A stretch of 64,000 bases of DNA from Burkholderia sp. H160 (GCA_000173575.1 ABYL01000002.1:80459-144458); one strand, 5' to 3'. Counted from the first letter of the stretch, positions 26,215-35,894 are shown. A program made the numbers and translations. Notes: generated from the sequence alone by a model not told the origin.

Positions 26215-27045
26215 GGCTCTGTCACGTTGGCGATCTGGTCACGTAAGATTGCGTGATGAAGAAGACAAAATCGCTTTACCACGGCCACCGATTTCCAGCG
26301 GCGGTCATTAGCCACGCGGTTCGGTGGTACTTCCGGTTCCAACTCAGCCTGCGTGATATTGAAGAACTGCTGTTCGAGGGCGGTGTCATCGTCAGTTACG
26401 AGACGCTCCGCCGCTGGTGCGACAAATTCGGCGCGGGCTTCGCCCATCGGGTCAAAGCTGCTCGCCGCAAACCTGGCAGCACATGGCATCTTGACGAAGT
26501 CTTCGTTACGTTGCGCGGTGAGCCTTATCTGCTTTGGCGGGCAGTCGACCAGCACGGCGCCGAACTCGACATCCTGCTGCAGAAACGTCGTGATAAGGCT
26601 GCAGCGAAGCGCTTCTTCAAACGCGTGCTGGCCGCCTGTCCCAACGCGCCGCGAAGGATTGTCACCGATCAGTTGCGCAGTTATCCGGCCGCGAAGGCCG
26701 AAATTCCCGAACTGGCAAACATCAAACACGTCTTCGTCAAAGCCTGTGCACGGGTGAACAACCGTGCCGAAAATAGCCATCAACCTACACGTGAGCGTGA
26801 GCGCCGGATGCGTGGCTTCCGCGATCCGGATCGCACACAAGCGTTCTTATCGAGCTTCGGACCGATTCGCCAGCACTTCGCGCTCAAGCGACATTTACTG
26901 TGTGCGTCACTCTATCGCAAACAGCTCGCCACACGCTTTGCCGGGTGGCATCGCATCACTGGGCTCACCCAAGATCCGTCCAATTTCTGAGCAAATGTAC
27001 ATCGTGTGCGCACTTGCGTCTCGAAGACCTTAACGTGACAACGCC
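26215..27045 (+). mobile_element. IS6-family insertion sequence
   Basis: The element of about 831 bases has one transposase gene. The left end begins GGCTCTGTCACGTT at 26215; the reverse complement of the right end, finishing at 27045, begins GGCGTTGTCACGTT, so terminal inverted repeats agree at 12 of the first 14 positions. Flanking 8-bp sequences differ, so no target duplication is visible. This fits IS6 elements that have recombined or moved by replicative cointegration. Confidence 0.75.
26256..26990 (+). CDS. IS6-family DDE transposase
   Basis: The 244-residue transposase has the family start GHRFPAAVISHAVRWYFRF and the DDE triad in TWHLDEVFV, IVTDQLRSY and RAENSHQPTRERERRM. The C-terminal FLSSFGPIRQHFALKRH is also typical of the IS6/IS26 group. 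It looks complete. A GTG one codon upstream is an alternative start. It lies inside the inverted repeats of the insertion sequence. Confidence 0.93.
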   Translation: MKKTKSLYHGHRFPAAVISHAVRWYFRFQLSLRDIEELLFEGGVIVSYETLRRWCDKFGAGFAHRVKAARRKPGSTWHLDEVFVTLRGEPYLLWRAVDQHGAELDILLQKRRDKAAAKRFFKRVLAACPNAPRRIVTDQLRSYPAAKAEIPELANIKHVFVKACARVNNRAENSHQPTRERERRMRGFRDPDRTQAFLSSFGPIRQHFALKRHLLCASLYRKQLATRFAGWHRITGLTQDPSNF

Positions 27046-27106
27046 GCGCACAGATATCCTGGCCGACGCGGGCAATGCGTAGATTGATCCAGGCCGGACG
27101 CTCAGG

Positions 27107-28891
27107 TCAGGTATCAGGATGGCTCGCGACAAAACTCGTGAAGGCGTTATACGGAAGCGCAAGCGGCGTCCCGTTGATCATCAGACCGTAGGTCGTATTC
27201 CCGCTATCGAGCTCGTAATACATCGCCGACTGTATGTTCTTCGTCTTTCTCGCCTGATAGTAAGTGAGCAGACGCGAGCTGATGAATTCCGCACGGTACG
27301 CCTCGGTTTTCTCGGGTCCCGTGTTCCACTCCGAAAGCACGAACGGAACGCCATATCGGGCCTTGCAGTAGGTGGGCAAATCGAAACCGGGACCGGAGCC
27401 GTCGGAGCCGATATCGAAGATGTCGCCGTACACCTCGTAGTTGTGCCAGGTAGTCAGATCCCACCGCACGGTCGGATAGCCACTCGTCCCATCGGGCTGC
27501 TTGCCATCCCACAGAGCGTCGGATGCGCCGGTATCCGCGACGCAAAAATTCACGCCGCATAGGGCATTCGCCTGCACCGACTTGACCCCGTCGATCATGC
27601 CGCGCATCGCGCCGCGCATCAGCGGCCAGATTGCGTTGTTGAAGTCGACCGCGCTCGTTCCCGCGGAGCTGGAATCGCGAATGATCCCGCTTGCACGCGT
27701 CAGCTCGTTGCCGCATTCATACATGGTCACGCCGTGCGGCCGCAATGCGTTGGCGACCGTCACCGCGCGATTGAAGCTCTGTGTATAGGCCGCCGATTCG
27801 CTCGTGAAGAGGTTGCCGTTGCTGTCGTACATGCCGATGTCGATCAGCACGAAAAGATTCAAGCCCTCTGGCTGGAATGCTTGCGCCAACGCCACGACCG
27901 CGGCGAGTTGCGGCGGGTAGTCCGTACAGCCGAGCCGGTACGTCGAGCAGCCGAGCGTTTTCATGATCGACACCACCTGCGTCGTCGAATAGGGGTAGTC
28001 GTAATGCCCGTTGATACCGTGAAACGAGCCGGCTGGCGCCGCGCTCGCGCTGCGCGGATCGGCGCACGGCAGCCATTGATCGGCGTCGGCGCAGACATAG
28101 AACTGACCGCCGGTAGCCTGTGCCCAGAACTTGCCGCCGTACCACAGCAGAAGCGCCGCATTCGACATCGAGCCGACAGCGCTCCGATTGCGGTATACGA
28201 CGCCGCTCACAAGGGTCCACATCCCGCCGAGTTTGTCGATCAGATACGACGCGGGCGGGATCGAAGTGCCGTCGGCGGAGGTACCGCCCAAACGTGGGTC
28301 ATTGCTCGCTTGCCATCCCGAACCATTCCATGCGTAAAACTGACCGCCTGTTCCCTCGTGATAGATCACGCCCCCGTACCAGAGGATCAGCGAGACGTTG
28401 TAGGTGTTGCCCGCTGCGACCCCGTTCCGGTAGACAGAGCCGCCGACCAGGGTCCACGACGCGTTCTGACTGTCGAAGATCACCGTCGCCGGCGGAATGG
28501 TCGTGTTCTGTGGCGAAGCGGTCGAAGCGTTGCTGGACGATCCTGAACTCGAGCCCGATGAAGAGCCGGAGGTGTCGCCCGAGGTCGAGCCCGACGTATC
28601 GATGGACACCGTTCCACTCGAGGGTGCCGGCGGCGAGCCGTTCACGACTGTCGCGCTTCCCGTCGAGGTTGTAATACCGGACGTGGTCGTGCCCGTCGAG
28701 GTCACGATGCCGGAGGTTGTCGTGCCCGTAGAGGGGGCTGCCGCCGTGCCCGACGGACTCGCGGCATTGCCCGTGGAAGACGCGCCGGCATTCGCATTGC
28801 CACTACCACTACCACCGCCGCCGCATGCGCTCAATACGGCACTGCCGCCGAGCGCAGTGAGACAACCAAGAAACGGACGTCGTGCAATCAT
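27107..28891 (-). CDS. Lipoprotein glycosidase with Ser/Thr linker and twin repeats
   Basis: The 594-residue protein starts with a lipoprotein signal (LTALGGSAVLSAC), so Cys20 or nearby should be lipidated. A linker of about 100 residues rich in Gly, Ser and Thr contains repeated TTTSGI-type units. Two copies of a module of about 65 residues follow, sharing WTLV-G-VYRN, LWYGG, GGQFY and DPR. The C-terminal part, about residues 310-594, looks like a clan GH-A barrel: YECGNEL carries the acid/base Glu and VLSEWNTG the nucleophile Glu. This resembles GH39-like polysaccharide hydrolases. The substrate is unknown, and the protein is probably exposed on the cell surface. Confidence 0.75.
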   Translation of the reverse strand: MIARRPFLGCLTALGGSAVLSACGGGGSGSGNANAGASSTGNAASPSGTAAAPSTGTTTSGIVTSTGTTTSGITTSTGSATVVNGSPPAPSSGTVSIDTSGSTSGDTSGSSSGSSSGSSSNASTASPQNTTIPPATVIFDSQNASWTLVGGSVYRNGVAAGNTYNVSLILWYGGVIYHEGTGGQFYAWNGSGWQASNDPRLGGTSADGTSIPPASYLIDKLGGMWTLVSGVVYRNRSAVGSMSNAALLLWYGGKFWAQATGGQFYVCADADQWLPCADPRSASAAPAGSFHGINGHYDYPYSTTQVVSIMKTLGCSTYRLGCTDYPPQLAAVVALAQAFQPEGLNLFVLIDIGMYDSNGNLFTSESAAYTQSFNRAVTVANALRPHGVTMYECGNELTRASGIIRDSSSAGTSAVDFNNAIWPLMRGAMRGMIDGVKSVQANALCGVNFCVADTGASDALWDGKQPDGTSGYPTVRWDLTTWHNYEVYGDIFDIGSDGSGPGFDLPTYCKARYGVPFVLSEWNTGPEKTEAYRAEFISSRLLTYYQARKTKNIQSAMYYELDSGNTTYGLMINGTPLALPYNAFTSFVASHPDT

Positions 28892-29252
28892 GACAATAGA
28901 GCAGGCTGCCGCGAGGCAGCCCACAAAAAATCTGCAGAGAAGTTCTGGAGTCCTGCGGATCGCGAGTGCGTCTCGTGAACCAGTCAGGACATTCGATGCG
29001 CGGCCGTGCGCGGTCTTTCGTTGCGACCGTTCACTGCGTCCGGCAAGTCATGCTTGTCTTTCGGCACCGGCAACGCGTGGGAGCAGGGTTGTGCGGAAAT
29101 AAAATCGTTTTTCTCGCAGTAGACGAACTGCGGGCAGATTTCACTCTCCGCTGGGGGCTTGGGAATGGGACGTGGTTTGCGACCACCGCGGCGAATCGAT
29201 GACGGCGGCCGTATGTTCCTGACAGTCGTAGACGTCGGCAGGGGCGTTCCGC
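28892..29252. other. Spacer between the glycosidase gene and acoR
   Basis: The 361 bases contain the upstream region of the minus-strand glycosidase gene and the region after the acoR stop. Small open frames on both strands show no motifs. I see no clear palindrome or RNA gene. Confidence 0.35.
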
Positions 29253-31190
29253 CTATGTGCGATGTGGCCCTACGATGCCCAGCCGCGCGATGCGCCGGTA
29301 AAGTGTCGCGCGAGAGATGCCCAAAGCCAGCGCGGCGGCGTTCGGCCGCCAGTGGCAACGGGTGAGTGCCGCGACAATCCGTGCGCGTTCCTCGTCGTCG
29401 CTTGCCGGCGACGTGGAGTTCACCGGGAGAACCGCCGTGTCGGCGGGTGCGAGTTGTGCCGCGAAATCCGGCGACACGTGCCGCAACTCGACGCGAGCCG
29501 AATCGCAGATCGCGCACGCATAGCGCAGCACGTTGCGCAGCTGCCGGATGTTGCCGGGCCACGCGCAAGCGGCAAGACGCTCGGCGAGCTGCGGATCGAG
29601 GATCAGCACGTGGTTGGCCGCCTGTGCTTCCTCGTTGAACACCGCGTCGATCACATCGCGGATGTCGGTGCGCTCCCGTAGCGGCGGTATCCGCAGCGTC
29701 GCGCCGCTCAAGCGATAGTAGAGATCTTCGCGGAACGATCCGGCCCCGACCATCTGTATGAGATCGCGGTGCGTTGCGCAGATCACTTCGATATCGACGC
29801 GCACCGGCGTATCGCCGCCGAGCGGCACCACTTCGCCTTCGGCGAGCACACGCAACAGGCGTGTTTGCAGGCCGAGCGGCATGTCGCCGATTTCATCGAG
29901 AAACAGCGTGCCGCCATGCGCGAGCGCGATCTTGCCGCGCGCGCCACGGCTGCGCGCGCCGGTGAACGCACCCGGCGCATAGCCGAACAGTTCGCTCTCG
30001 ATCAGCGTCTCCGGAATCGCGCCGCAATTCACGGCGACGAACGGCCGGGTCCGCCGCGAACCCGAGTCGTGCACGGCGCGCGCGAACACCTCCTTGCCGA
30101 CGCCGGTTTCGCCGAGCAGCAGAACCGGCAGCCGCTTGCCGGCGATCCGCAACGCGACTTCCGCGTTGCGCGCGATCCGTTGGTCCGAACTGTTCAAAAA
30201 ACGGCTCATCGCGCCGATGCTGCTGTCCGCGTGCTCGCCAGCCCGAACCGCGAGCAGCGGACGAGCCGCGCGTCGCATGGGAGCGCGAATGCGCGCGTAC
30301 AGCATCGCGCCGGTCGCGCGCAGCCGCAGCGCCACGATCATGTCGGTGCGCGCGACGTCGTGCAGACGGACCTCGGACGTATCGAATATCTCGTCGATGT
30401 GACGCGGACCGTCGAGGCCCGCGATGCTCTCGTGCGCCTTGCGGTTCGCCGCGGCAATGTTGCCGCATTCGTCGAAGGCGATCAGCACTTCGGGCTGCGC
30501 TTCGACGAAATGGCGGCTCTGATGGCCGAACAGGATCCAGTGCTGCGCGCTCTGATTCAGGAAGTAGCCATCCTCGATCAAACTCGCGCTTTGCCGCACC
30601 AGCTGAAACACCAGCCCCTGGCTGTCGCGGTTGTCAGGCGAGCGAATTGCCGATGCATCGAGCACGCCGATCAACTCGCCGGTCGGCGCGAAGATCGGCG
30701 AAGCGCTGCACGTGAGCGTCGTGAACGCGGCCCGAAAGTGATCGGTCTTGTGCACCGTGATCGGCGCGAGATCGGTCAGCACATTCGCAATGCCGCACGT
30801 GCCTTCTTCGCGCTCGGACCAGCATGAGCCGATATACAGCCCCGCGTGCTTGAAATCGTTGCGCCGGTCGCGGTCGATCCGGTAGTCGATCGTGACGCCG
30901 TGCGCGTCGGACAGCATCACGCAATAGTCGGCGACACGAATCATCTCGTGCAGCCGCGTCAGGCACTGGCCCGACGCGCGCAGAAACGCTTCCTCCTTGC
31001 CCTGGACTTCACGCAGTTCCGCGGACGACAGCACACGCGGCCCGATCACGGAACTTGGGTCGAGCCGGTACTGCTCGTACGAACGCTGCCACGACGACAC
31101 GAGGCGCGGTGAATTGGCCGGCGCGGGCAAGCGTCCTTCGATGGCGCCGCGGACGCGATCGACGTGCTGAGTTTGAGAAACGTAGGGCAT
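29253..31190 (-). CDS. acoR: Sigma-54-dependent activator of acetoin catabolism, AcoR
   Basis: The 645-residue enhancer-binding protein has three parts. An N-terminal GAF-type sensor region (about 1-230) contains CGIANVLTDLAPITVHKTDHF. A AAA+ domain (about 320-550) contains Walker A GETGVGKE, the sigma-54 contact loop GAFTGA and LFLDEIGDMP. A C-terminal Fis-type helix (NAAALALGISRATLYRR) binds DNA. It is divergent from acoXABC, which it should activate in the presence of acetoin together with RpoN. The ATG at 31190 is preferred; a much longer in-frame opening runs over the acoX gene on the opposite strand. Confidence 0.92.
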   Translation of the reverse strand: MPYVSQTQHVDRVRGAIEGRLPAPANSPRLVSSWQRSYEQYRLDPSSVIGPRVLSSAELREVQGKEEAFLRASGQCLTRLHEMIRVADYCVMLSDAHGVTIDYRIDRDRRNDFKHAGLYIGSCWSEREEGTCGIANVLTDLAPITVHKTDHFRAAFTTLTCSASPIFAPTGELIGVLDASAIRSPDNRDSQGLVFQLVRQSASLIEDGYFLNQSAQHWILFGHQSRHFVEAQPEVLIAFDECGNIAAANRKAHESIAGLDGPRHIDEIFDTSEVRLHDVARTDMIVALRLRATGAMLYARIRAPMRRAARPLLAVRAGEHADSSIGAMSRFLNSSDQRIARNAEVALRIAGKRLPVLLLGETGVGKEVFARAVHDSGSRRTRPFVAVNCGAIPETLIESELFGYAPGAFTGARSRGARGKIALAHGGTLFLDEIGDMPLGLQTRLLRVLAEGEVVPLGGDTPVRVDIEVICATHRDLIQMVGAGSFREDLYYRLSGATLRIPPLRERTDIRDVIDAVFNEEAQAANHVLILDPQLAERLAACAWPGNIRQLRNVLRYACAICDSARVELRHVSPDFAAQLAPADTAVLPVNSTSPASDDEERARIVAALTRCHWRPNAAALALGISRATLYRRIARLGIVGPHRT

Positions 31191-31287
31191 GGCCGGCTCC
31201 AGACGCGCGACACCGAGTAGGGCGAGTCCCTGTCTTGTAGCACATCCGCCATGAGCAATCACATTGCGGCGCAGCACGTGAGATGCA

Positions 31288-31303
31288 TGAGACGAACGTC
31301 TCA
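31288..31303. promoter_or_regulatory. Candidate AcoR enhancer palindrome
   Basis: TGAGACGAACGTCTCA is a perfect inverted repeat with 7-bp arms around AA. It lies between acoR and acoX, about 225 bases upstream of the sigma-54 promoter, a normal distance for an enhancer. Further TGAGAC/CGAGAC half-sites occur at about 31312 and 31411. Confidence 0.55.
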
Positions 31304-31526
31304 GAGACTCGCGAGACACTGGTTTCATCGAGCGAAGCCTTGTCAGGCGCGGTACTTCGCAAGCGCTGCGGCGCGCTTCGAGCGGTGCGCAGTTGCGTGG
31401 GACGTGCTCGTGAGACACAGTGAACCGCGCAACGCAGGTCTGTTGAACGCGGTAGCGAACACCAGACCTTCGTGTCTGCCCTTTGAATACGACGCTTTCG
31501 GCGCGTGAGCACGGCGCGCACGTAAC

Positions 31527-31541
31527 TGGCCCGACCTTTGC
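31527..31541 (+). promoter_or_regulatory. Sigma-54 promoter of the aco operon
   Basis: TGGCCCGACCTTTGC matches the -24/-12 consensus TGGCAC-N5-TTGC with one change and exact spacing. It lies 77 bases before the acoX start codon, downstream of the AcoR-type palindrome. This agrees with control by the divergent sigma-54 activator gene. Confidence 0.75.
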
Positions 31542-31617
31542 GGTATCGCTGGCAGACGAAAGCAAACGTGCAAGCAAACGCAGAAGCGATCGCGCTTCGC
31601 GCACAGGAGACAAGCCA

Positions 31618-32700
31618 GTGTCATCGCCCATCACCGTCGGCGTGATCGCGAATCCCGCATCGGGCCGTGATATTCGACGCCTCACTACGCACGCTTCGGT
31701 GTTTCCGACCGCTGAGAAAGCGAACATGGTCGTGCGCCTGCTCGCGGGCCTCGGCATGCTCGGCGTCGCTCGCGTACTGACGTTACGCGACCGCACCGGC
31801 GTCGCTGCCTTGGTGCTGCGCGCGCTCGAAACGCATGCGGCCGTGGCCGAGCCGCAGCCGTGGCCCAGCGTCGAATTCCTCGATTTGCCGATCACGGACA
31901 GCGTGACGGACACCCACTCGGGTGTCGCGCGGATGGTCGCGATGGGCGTCGATCTGATCGCGGTGCTCGGCGGCGACGGCACACATCGCGCGGTTGCCGC
32001 GCATTGCGGCGAGGTGCCGCTGCTGACGCTGTCGACGGGGACCAACAACGCGTTTCCGGAATTGCGCGAAGCGACGGTGGCCGGCCTCGCGGGCGCGCTC
32101 GCCGCTGCGGAGCTGGTGCCGCCCGCTGTCGCGCTGACGCGCAACAAGCGTCTCGTGGTCCGCTGCGTCGCGGGACCGAACAAGGGGCGCGAGGAGATCG
32201 CGCTGGTCGATGTGTGCGTGAGCCGGCAGCGTTTCATCGGCGCGCGTGCCGTCTCCGAGCCGGCGGACATCGATGCGCTCTTTCTCACGTTCGCAGCACC
32301 CGACGGTATCGGCCTGTCGTCGATTGGCGGCGCGTGGGCGCCGGTCGAGCGCAGCGCGCCGTACGGGCTGCATCTGACGTTCGCGCGCGCGGGCGAATCT
32401 GGCGTGCCGATCTTCGCGCCGCTGGCGCCGGGCCGCGTCGATCAGGTGACGATGCGCACCTGCGAACGCTTCGAAGCCGGCTGCTGGACGCCGCTGCACA
32501 CGGAACAAGGCACGCTCGCCTTCGACGGCGAGCGCGAGATCGAGCTCGAACGGGACGACCGCTATGAGATCGCGCTCGACTGGGCGGGACCGCTGACCGT
32601 AAATGTGAGCCGCACGCTGCGCTATTGCGCGTCGCGGCAGTTGATGCGCGAAGCGGCAGCGCGTCGGGACTCATCAACCCAGCAGGAAACGAACCCCTGA
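31618..32700 (+). CDS. acoX: Acetoin catabolism protein X, ATP-NAD kinase-like
   Basis: The 360-residue protein is related to NAD kinases, with VGVIANPASGRDIRRL at the start and the GGDGT signature in VLGGDGTHRAV, followed by STGTNNAF. AcoX is found in aco operons, but its reaction is not established. The GTG at 31618 is chosen because AGGAGA precedes it by about nine bases and the conserved PITVGVIANP begins right after it. An in-frame ATG much further upstream would extend across the sigma-54 promoter. It is the first gene of acoXABC-lipA. Confidence 0.88.
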   Translation: MSSPITVGVIANPASGRDIRRLTTHASVFPTAEKANMVVRLLAGLGMLGVARVLTLRDRTGVAALVLRALETHAAVAEPQPWPSVEFLDLPITDSVTDTHSGVARMVAMGVDLIAVLGGDGTHRAVAAHCGEVPLLTLSTGTNNAFPELREATVAGLAGALAAAELVPPAVALTRNKRLVVRCVAGPNKGREEIALVDVCVSRQRFIGARAVSEPADIDALFLTFAAPDGIGLSSIGGAWAPVERSAPYGLHLTFARAGESGVPIFAPLAPGRVDQVTMRTCERFEAGCWTPLHTEQGTLAFDGEREIELERDDRYEIALDWAGPLTVNVSRTLRYCASRQLMREAAARRDSSTQQETNP

Positions 32701-32755
32701 AGCAATGCTGGCTGAAGTAGCAGTGACCATCGAGATCATTCCAAGGAGACACACC

Positions 32756-33739
32756 ATGTCTGTTTCGACGCAGTTGAGCAAGGAAAAGCTGCTGGAAGCG
32801 TATCGGATGATGCGCACGATCCGCGAGTTCGAGGAGCGTCTGCACGTCGAATTCGCCACCGGCGAAATACCCGGCTTCGTGCATCTGTATGCCGGCGAGG
32901 AGGCGTCGGCGGTCGGCACGATGATGCATCTGAACGATGCGGACTATGTCGCGACCACACACCGTGGTCATGGCCACTGCATCGCGAAAGGCGTCGACGT
33001 GCGCGGCATGATGGCCGAAATCTACGGCCGCAGCACCGGCGTGTGTCGCGGCAAGGGCGGCTCGATGCACATTGCCGATCTGTCGAAGGGGATGCTCGGT
33101 GCCAACGGCATCGTCGGCGCGGGTGGTCCGCTCGTGTGCGGCGCGGCACTCGCGGCGAAGCTCAGGAACACCGGCGGAGTGGGCGTGTGCTTCTTCGGGG
33201 ACGGTGCGTCGAACCAGGGCGTGATCTTCGAATCGATGAACCTGGCGTCCGTATGGCGCCTGCCGACGATCTTCGTTGCCGAGAACAACGGCTATGCGGA
33301 GGCGACCTCGTCGACCTGGTCGGTCGCGGCCGACAACATCGCCGACCGCGCGAGCGGCTTTGGCATGCCCGGGGTGATCGTCGACGGCTTCGATTTCTTC
33401 GCGGTGCACGAAGCGCTTGGCGCCGCGATCGAGCGCGCTCGCGACGGCGGCGGCCCGACGCTCGTCGAGGTGAAGCTTTCCCGCTATTTCGGTCACTTCG
33501 AAGGCGATGCGCAAACGTATCGCGCGCCCGGTGAAGTGCAGAAGCTGCGCGACGAAAAGGACTGCCTGAAGCGCTTCGAGGAGCGCGTGATGCGCGCCGA
33601 AATGCTCAGCGCCGACGAACTGCGCGGCATCGATGCCAAGGTGAAGCAGTTGATCGACGGCGCGGTGACGGAAGCGAAGGCCGCGCCGTTGCCGAGCGCC
33701 GCGGACCTGCTGACCGACGTCTACGTGTCCTATCCGTAA
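32756..33739 (+). CDS. acoA: Acetoin dehydrogenase E1 alpha subunit
   Basis: The 327-residue thiamine-diphosphate E1 alpha subunit has YAGEEASAVG, THRGHGH, the cofactor-binding FFGDGASNQG to ENNGYAEAT stretch, and RYFGHFEGDAQTYR. With AcoB it decarboxylates acetoin, releasing acetaldehyde and passing the acetyl unit to the lipoyl arm of AcoC. AAGGAGA precedes the ATG at 32756. It is followed by acoB after 37 bases, which carries its own AGGAGA. Confidence 0.95.
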   Translation: MSVSTQLSKEKLLEAYRMMRTIREFEERLHVEFATGEIPGFVHLYAGEEASAVGTMMHLNDADYVATTHRGHGHCIAKGVDVRGMMAEIYGRSTGVCRGKGGSMHIADLSKGMLGANGIVGAGGPLVCGAALAAKLRNTGGVGVCFFGDGASNQGVIFESMNLASVWRLPTIFVAENNGYAEATSSTWSVAADNIADRASGFGMPGVIVDGFDFFAVHEALGAAIERARDGGGPTLVEVKLSRYFGHFEGDAQTYRAPGEVQKLRDEKDCLKRFEERVMRAEMLSADELRGIDAKVKQLIDGAVTEAKAAPLPSAADLLTDVYVSYP

Positions 33740-33776
33740 TCCACAGCGCGGACCATTCAATCTTCAGGAGACAGTC

Positions 33777-34781
33777 ATGGCACGGAAGATCACGTTTTCA
33801 GGGGCAATCAACGAAGCGCTGAGCCAGGAGATGGCGCGCGACGAAACCGTCATCGTGATGGGCGAGGACAACGCGGGGGGCGCCGGGTCCCCAGGCGAAC
33901 AGGATGCGTGGGGCGGTGTGCTCGGCGTGACGAAAGGGCTCTTTCATCAATTTCCGGGGCGCGTGCTCGACACGCCGCTGTCCGAAGGCGGCTTCATCGG
34001 CGCGGCGGTCGGCGCGGCCGCTTGCGGGATGCGTCCGGTGGCCGAGCTGATGTTCATCGATTTCATGGGCGTGTGTTTCGACCAGATCTTCAATCAGGCC
34101 GCGAAGTTTCGCTATATGTTCGGCGGCAAGGCGGTCACGCCGGTCGTGATTCGCACGATGCAGGGCGCAGGTCTGCGCGCGGCCGCGCAGCACTCGCAGA
34201 TGCTGACGTCGTTGTTCACCCACATACCCGGACTGAAAGTCGTGTGCCCGTCCACACCGTACGACGCGAAGGGCCTGTTGATCCAGGCGATTCGCGACAA
34301 CGACCCGGTCATCTTCTGCGAGCACAAGCTGCTGTATGGCCGCGAAGGCGACGTGCCGGAAGAGTCGTATGCGATTCCGTTCGGCGAAGCGAACGTAGTG
34401 CGCGACGGCGACGACGCAACGATCGTGACCTATGGCCGCATGGTTCACCACGCGACCGATGCCGCCGACAAGCTCGCGAAAGAGGGCGTCCAGGTGGAGG
34501 TGATCGACTTGCGCACGACTTCGCCGCTCGACGAAGAAACGATCCTGGAAAGCGCTGAGCGCACCGGGCGCGTCGTGGTGGTCGACGAGGCGAATCCGCG
34601 CTGCTCGATCGCGACCGATATCGCCGCGCTCGTCGCGCAGCGCGCGTTCCACTCGCTGAAGGCGCCGATCGAACTCGTGACCGCGCCGCATACGCCCACG
34701 CCTTTCGCAGGCGTGCTCGAAGATCTGTATATCCCGTCGGCGGAGAACATCGCCGCGGCCGTGCGGAAAGTAAGGAGCTGA
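33777..34781 (+). CDS. acoB: Acetoin dehydrogenase E1 beta subunit
   Basis: The 334-residue transketolase-type beta subunit has MARDETVIVMGEDN, GGAGSPGE, LDTPLSEGGFIGAAVGAA, the central VICPSTPYDAKG-type segment and HTPTPFAG. It forms the alpha2-beta2 E1 with AcoA. The spacing to acoC is only three bases, so the two genes are tightly coupled. Length and motifs are complete. Confidence 0.95.
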   Translation: MARKITFSGAINEALSQEMARDETVIVMGEDNAGGAGSPGEQDAWGGVLGVTKGLFHQFPGRVLDTPLSEGGFIGAAVGAAACGMRPVAELMFIDFMGVCFDQIFNQAAKFRYMFGGKAVTPVVIRTMQGAGLRAAAQHSQMLTSLFTHIPGLKVVCPSTPYDAKGLLIQAIRDNDPVIFCEHKLLYGREGDVPEESYAIPFGEANVVRDGDDATIVTYGRMVHHATDAADKLAKEGVQVEVIDLRTTSPLDEETILESAERTGRVVVVDEANPRCSIATDIAALVAQRAFHSLKAPIELVTAPHTPTPFAGVLEDLYIPSAENIAAAVRKVRS

Positions 34782-34784
34782 ACA

Positions 34785-35894
34785 ATGCCGATTCACATGA
34801 TCACGATGCCCAAGTGGGGGCTGTCGATGGAGCAGGGGCAGGTCAACGGCTGGCTCAAGGAAATCGGCGCCAAGGTCGCGAAGGGCGACGAGGTGCTGGA
34901 TGTCGAGACCGACAAGATTTCGTCGGGCGTCGAGTGCGCGTTCGACGGGCTGCTGCGCAGGCAGATCGCGCAGCAGGGCGACACGTTGCCGATCGGCGCG
35001 CTGCTCGGCGTCGTCGCCGACGAAGCCACGTCCGATGCCGATATCGATGCGGCGGTCGAAACGTTCCAGCGCGACTTCGTGCCGGCCACCGCCGACACCG
35101 CGGAGGCCGGACCGCAGCCGGAAAAAACGCGGGTCGGCGGGCGCACCGTGCGTTACCTGAAGATCGGCGACGGCGGCACGCCGGCGGTGCTGATCCACGG
35201 CTTCGGTGGCGATCTGAACAACTGGCTCTTCAATCATGCGGATCTCGCCGCGCACCGCGCAGTGTGGGCGCTCGACCTGCCGGGGCATGGCGAGTCGGGC
35301 AAGGCGGTCGAGACGGGCAGCATCGACGAACTGGCCGACAGCGTGATCGCGTTTCTCGACGACCGGGGCATTGAGCGCGCGCATCTGGTCGGCCATTCGA
35401 TGGGCAGCGCCGTGTCGATGACGGTCGCCGTGAAGGCGCCCGAACGCGTCGAATCGCTGGCGTTGATCGCGGGCGCGGGGCTCGGCGACGAGATCAATGG
35501 CGAGTACCTCGAAGGCTTCGTCGAGGGCAGCAGCCGCAACGCGTTGAAGCCGCATCTGGTGAAGCTGTTCGCCGACGGGTCGCTGGTCACACGGCAACTG
35601 ATCGAAGACATCGTCAAGTACAAGCGGCTCGAAGGCGTGAACGACGCGTTGCGCAAGATTGCCGCGGCCGCGTTCGAAGGCGGCGTGCAGCGCCGCGTCT
35701 ATCGCGACCGGCTCGACACGCTCGCGCCGCGCACGCTGGTGATCTGGGGAGCGCAGGATCAGATCATCCCCGTCGCGCACGCGCAAGGTTTGCCCGGTAA
35801 CGTGCGCGTGCATGTGATCGACGGCAAAGGGCACATGGTGCAGATGGAGGCTGCATCGGAAGTGAACCGCCTGCTCAACGAGTTCTTCGGATGA
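34785..35894 (+). CDS. acoC: Acetoin dehydrogenase E2, dihydrolipoamide acetyltransferase
   Basis: The 369-residue protein has an N-terminal lipoyl domain with the modified Lys44 in [10 protein letters not shown] linker of about 50 residues leads to an alpha/beta-hydrolase-type domain with [11 protein letters not shown], the nucleophile Ser in GHSMGSAVS and a late His in DGKGHMVQ. This hydrolase-like E2 is the AcoC type of Burkholderiales and Pseudomonas rather than the classical chloramphenicol-acetyltransferase-like E2. It moves acetyl groups to CoA. Its last codons overlap the start of lipA by four bases. A dedicated E3 gene is missing from the operon. Confidence 0.93.
   Translation: MPIHMITMPKWGLSMEQGQVNGWLKEIGAKVAKGDEVLDVETDKISSGVECAFDGLLRRQIAQQGDTLPIGALLGVVADEATSDADIDAAVETFQRDFVPATADTAEAGPQPEKTRVGGRTVRYLKIGDGGTPAVLIHGFGGDLNNWLFNHADLAAHRAVWALDLPGHGESGKAVETGSIDELADSVIAFLDDRGIERAHLVGHSMGSAVSMTVAVKAPERVESLALIAGAGLGDEINGEYLEGFVEGSSRNALKPHLVKLFADGSLVTRQLIEDIVKYKRLEGVNDALRKIAAAAFEGGVQRRVYRDRLDTLAPRTLVIWGAQDQIIPVAHAQGLPGNVRVHVIDGKGHMVQMEAASEVNRLLNEFFG

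Noticed and set aside
26201-27060. Search for a target-site duplication at the IS6 element
   Set aside because: The 8-bp flanks CTCTGCCG and GCGCACAG do not match, so no duplication is claimed.
29253-32288. AcoR read as a 1011-residue protein
   Set aside because: The long in-frame opening upstream of Met at 31190 crosses the sigma-54 promoter and most of acoX. The family N-terminus starts at 31190.
32285-35834. Long minus-strand frames over acoA, acoB and acoC
   Set aside because: They are Arg/His/Asp-rich mirror frames of high-GC codons. The plus-strand genes show complete enzyme motifs and ribosome binding sites.
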